Shown here: positions 63,163-64,000 of the stretch, one piece after another
Position numbering within the stretch: the first letter of the stretch is position 1
How the letters are laid out: every line of letters begins with the position of its first letter
Source of the DNA: Acidobacteriota bacterium
GTDB lineage: Bacteria > Acidobacteriota > Blastocatellia > Pyrinomonadales > Pyrinomonadaceae
NCBI GenBank assembly: GCA_019639195.1
Contig: JAHBSI010000004.1
Location: 62,001 to 126,000 of the forward strand
Length of the DNA stretch: 64,000 nucleotides
Reading direction: 5' to 3'
Translations under genes and position numbers: made by a program
Notes under the pieces: generated by a model
Database searches by the model: none
Told to the model about the DNA's origin: nothing
What the model saw: the letters and a program-made list of their open reading frames with translations, nothing else

Positions 63163-63186
63163 CCTTTCGCCTTTTCGTTTAAGAAA

Positions 63187-63690
63187 ATGAGACATCAAAA
63201 AGCACATCGTAAACTTGGACGCACGACCGAGCATCGTATGTCGATGCTCCGCAACCTTGCGACCTCGCTTATCAACGCTGATAAGGAATACATCGTTACA
63301 ACCGTTCAGAAGGCAAAAGAACTGCGGCCGTTCGTTGAGAAAGTGATCACGATCGCCCGCAAGGCGGAGCAGGTTTCGGGCGACGACGCAGCAATGCGAA
63401 AAGTGAATCTTCGCCGACAGGCCGCAAAATACTTCCATTCCGGAAACACGACCTTCAAGGTCGCTCAGAGCCGTTTTCGCGGTAAGAAGGGCGAACCGAA
63501 GGAAGCTCCTGTCCGTACGGCCGGCGTTGCAGCCGTCCAGCGGCTTTTCAATGAGCTCGGTGTGCGCTATAAAGACCGTAACGGCGGCTATACACGCATC
63601 ATCAGGCTCGGGCGTCGTCAAGGCGACAATGCCGAGTTGGCAGTTATCGAGCTAGTGGACAATCCGCGTGAACTTGCCGCTAAAGGCTAA
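63187..63690 (+). CDS. rplQ: 50S ribosomal protein L17
   Basis: The 167-residue protein begins MRHQKAHRKLGRTTEHRMSM with the usual N-terminal motif, and ends GGYTRIIRLGRRQGDNAELAVIEL. A central insert of about 35 residues (YFHSGNTTFKVAQSRFRGKK and on) makes it longer than most L17 proteins. It closes the alpha block. Confidence 0.98.
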   Translation: MRHQKAHRKLGRTTEHRMSMLRNLATSLINADKEYIVTTVQKAKELRPFVEKVITIARKAEQVSGDDAAMRKVNLRRQAAKYFHSGNTTFKVAQSRFRGKKGEPKEAPVRTAGVAAVQRLFNELGVRYKDRNGGYTRIIRLGRRQGDNAELAVIELVDNPRELAAKG

Positions 63691-63718
63691 ACACAAATAG
63701 CGGAGGTCAGTGAAGCTT

Positions 63719-64000
63719 ATGAGCGAGACCGGATCGGCAGCGGCGGAAGAAGGAAAAGTGGGCGAAAAGAAAGATACAGGAAAGGACGCATCGACGGGCC
63801 AGTCCTTTGACATGGACGAACTGCAGTCGCTTGCGGCTCTTGTGAACGAGCACGGATTCACGGATTTCGAATTCGAGAACGAGAACATACGTGTGAAGAT
63901 GAGCAAGGCGGCAACTGTAGTTGCTGCACCTGCGATGATGGCCGCTCCGCCTGCGGTTCAGGCCGCATCGACCTCGCCTGTTGCCTCAGCCGCACCAGAA
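63719..64000 (+). CDS. accB: Biotin carboxyl carrier protein of acetyl-CoA carboxylase, N-terminal part
   Basis: The 94 visible residues have an acidic linker followed by FDMDELQSLAALVNEHGFTDFEFENENIRVKM, which matches the N-terminal region of AccB, and an Ala/Pro/Val-rich linker that usually leads to the biotinyl domain. The biotin Lys is beyond the window. GGAGG at 63702-63706 precedes both a GTG at 63710 and the ATG at 63719. The ATG is used, but GTG is possible. accB after rplQ is uncommon in E. coli-like genomes. Confidence 0.75.
   Translation, partial: MSETGSAAAEEGKVGEKKDTGKDASTGQSFDMDELQSLAALVNEHGFTDFEFENENIRVKMSKAATVVAAPAMMAAPPAVQAASTSPVASAAPE

Overview
The window is a piece of bacterial chromosome with moderately high GC, dense coding and a complete str-S10-spc-alpha ribosomal supercluster. 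Gram-negative traits (apolipoprotein N-acyltransferase, many Sec-signal secreted proteins), DoxX/DUF488/DUF4920 small proteins, an RHS remnant and an FtsK carrying a CPxC...FCxxDG zinc-ribbon head all suit Acidobacteriota, most likely Blastocatellia/Pyrinomonadaceae. That placement is an inference from gene style; no 16S rRNA gene is present.

Left part (1-13 kb), mostly minus strand: the 5' piece of a nucleotidyltransferase gene with its small partner, a secreted HAD phosphatase, a MATE exporter, a DoxX protein and a glyoxalase-fold protein divergent from an HxlR regulator (two palindromic operators between them). Next come a SufR-like regulator divergent from a small membrane protein and a DUF488 gene, an MFS transporter, an M14 peptidase, a flavin-binding PPOX protein, DNA polymerase I and a DUF1990 protein. 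Middle-left (13-25 kb): tRNA-Glu, a TPR protein, lnt, prfB with a programmed +1 frameshift, radA, a PilZ protein, a bacilliredoxin, a CYTH protein, tsaE, nnrD/nnrE-type NAD(P)HX repair and tRNA-Arg.

Middle-right (25-42 kb): apt, acylphosphatase, a comEA-comEC competence pair, ftsK, a decayed RHS fragment, several secreted proteins, trmL, an ECF sigma factor with a membrane-anchored PDZ partner (putative anti-sigma), an amidohydrolase, a DUF4920 protein and an acyl-CoA synthetase. Right (42-64 kb): one co-directional array rpsL-rpsG-fusA-tuf-rpsJ ... rpsD-rpoA-rplQ including secY, adk, map, infA and rpmJ, followed by the start of accB. A strong sigma70-type promoter lies about 320 bp before rpsL and another before infA.

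The most unusual signal is in the ribosomal array: almost every spacer longer than about 35 bp holds a stem-loop, with perfect or near-perfect arms of 4-13 bp, but the sequence of the arms differs from spacer to spacer. Other items to follow up are an identical 22-bp motif in two distant intergenic regions beside terminators, paired 17-bp operators upstream of hxlR and of lnt, long Ala/Lys/Glu tails on L4 and L22, and a PolA whose proofreading residues look lost.
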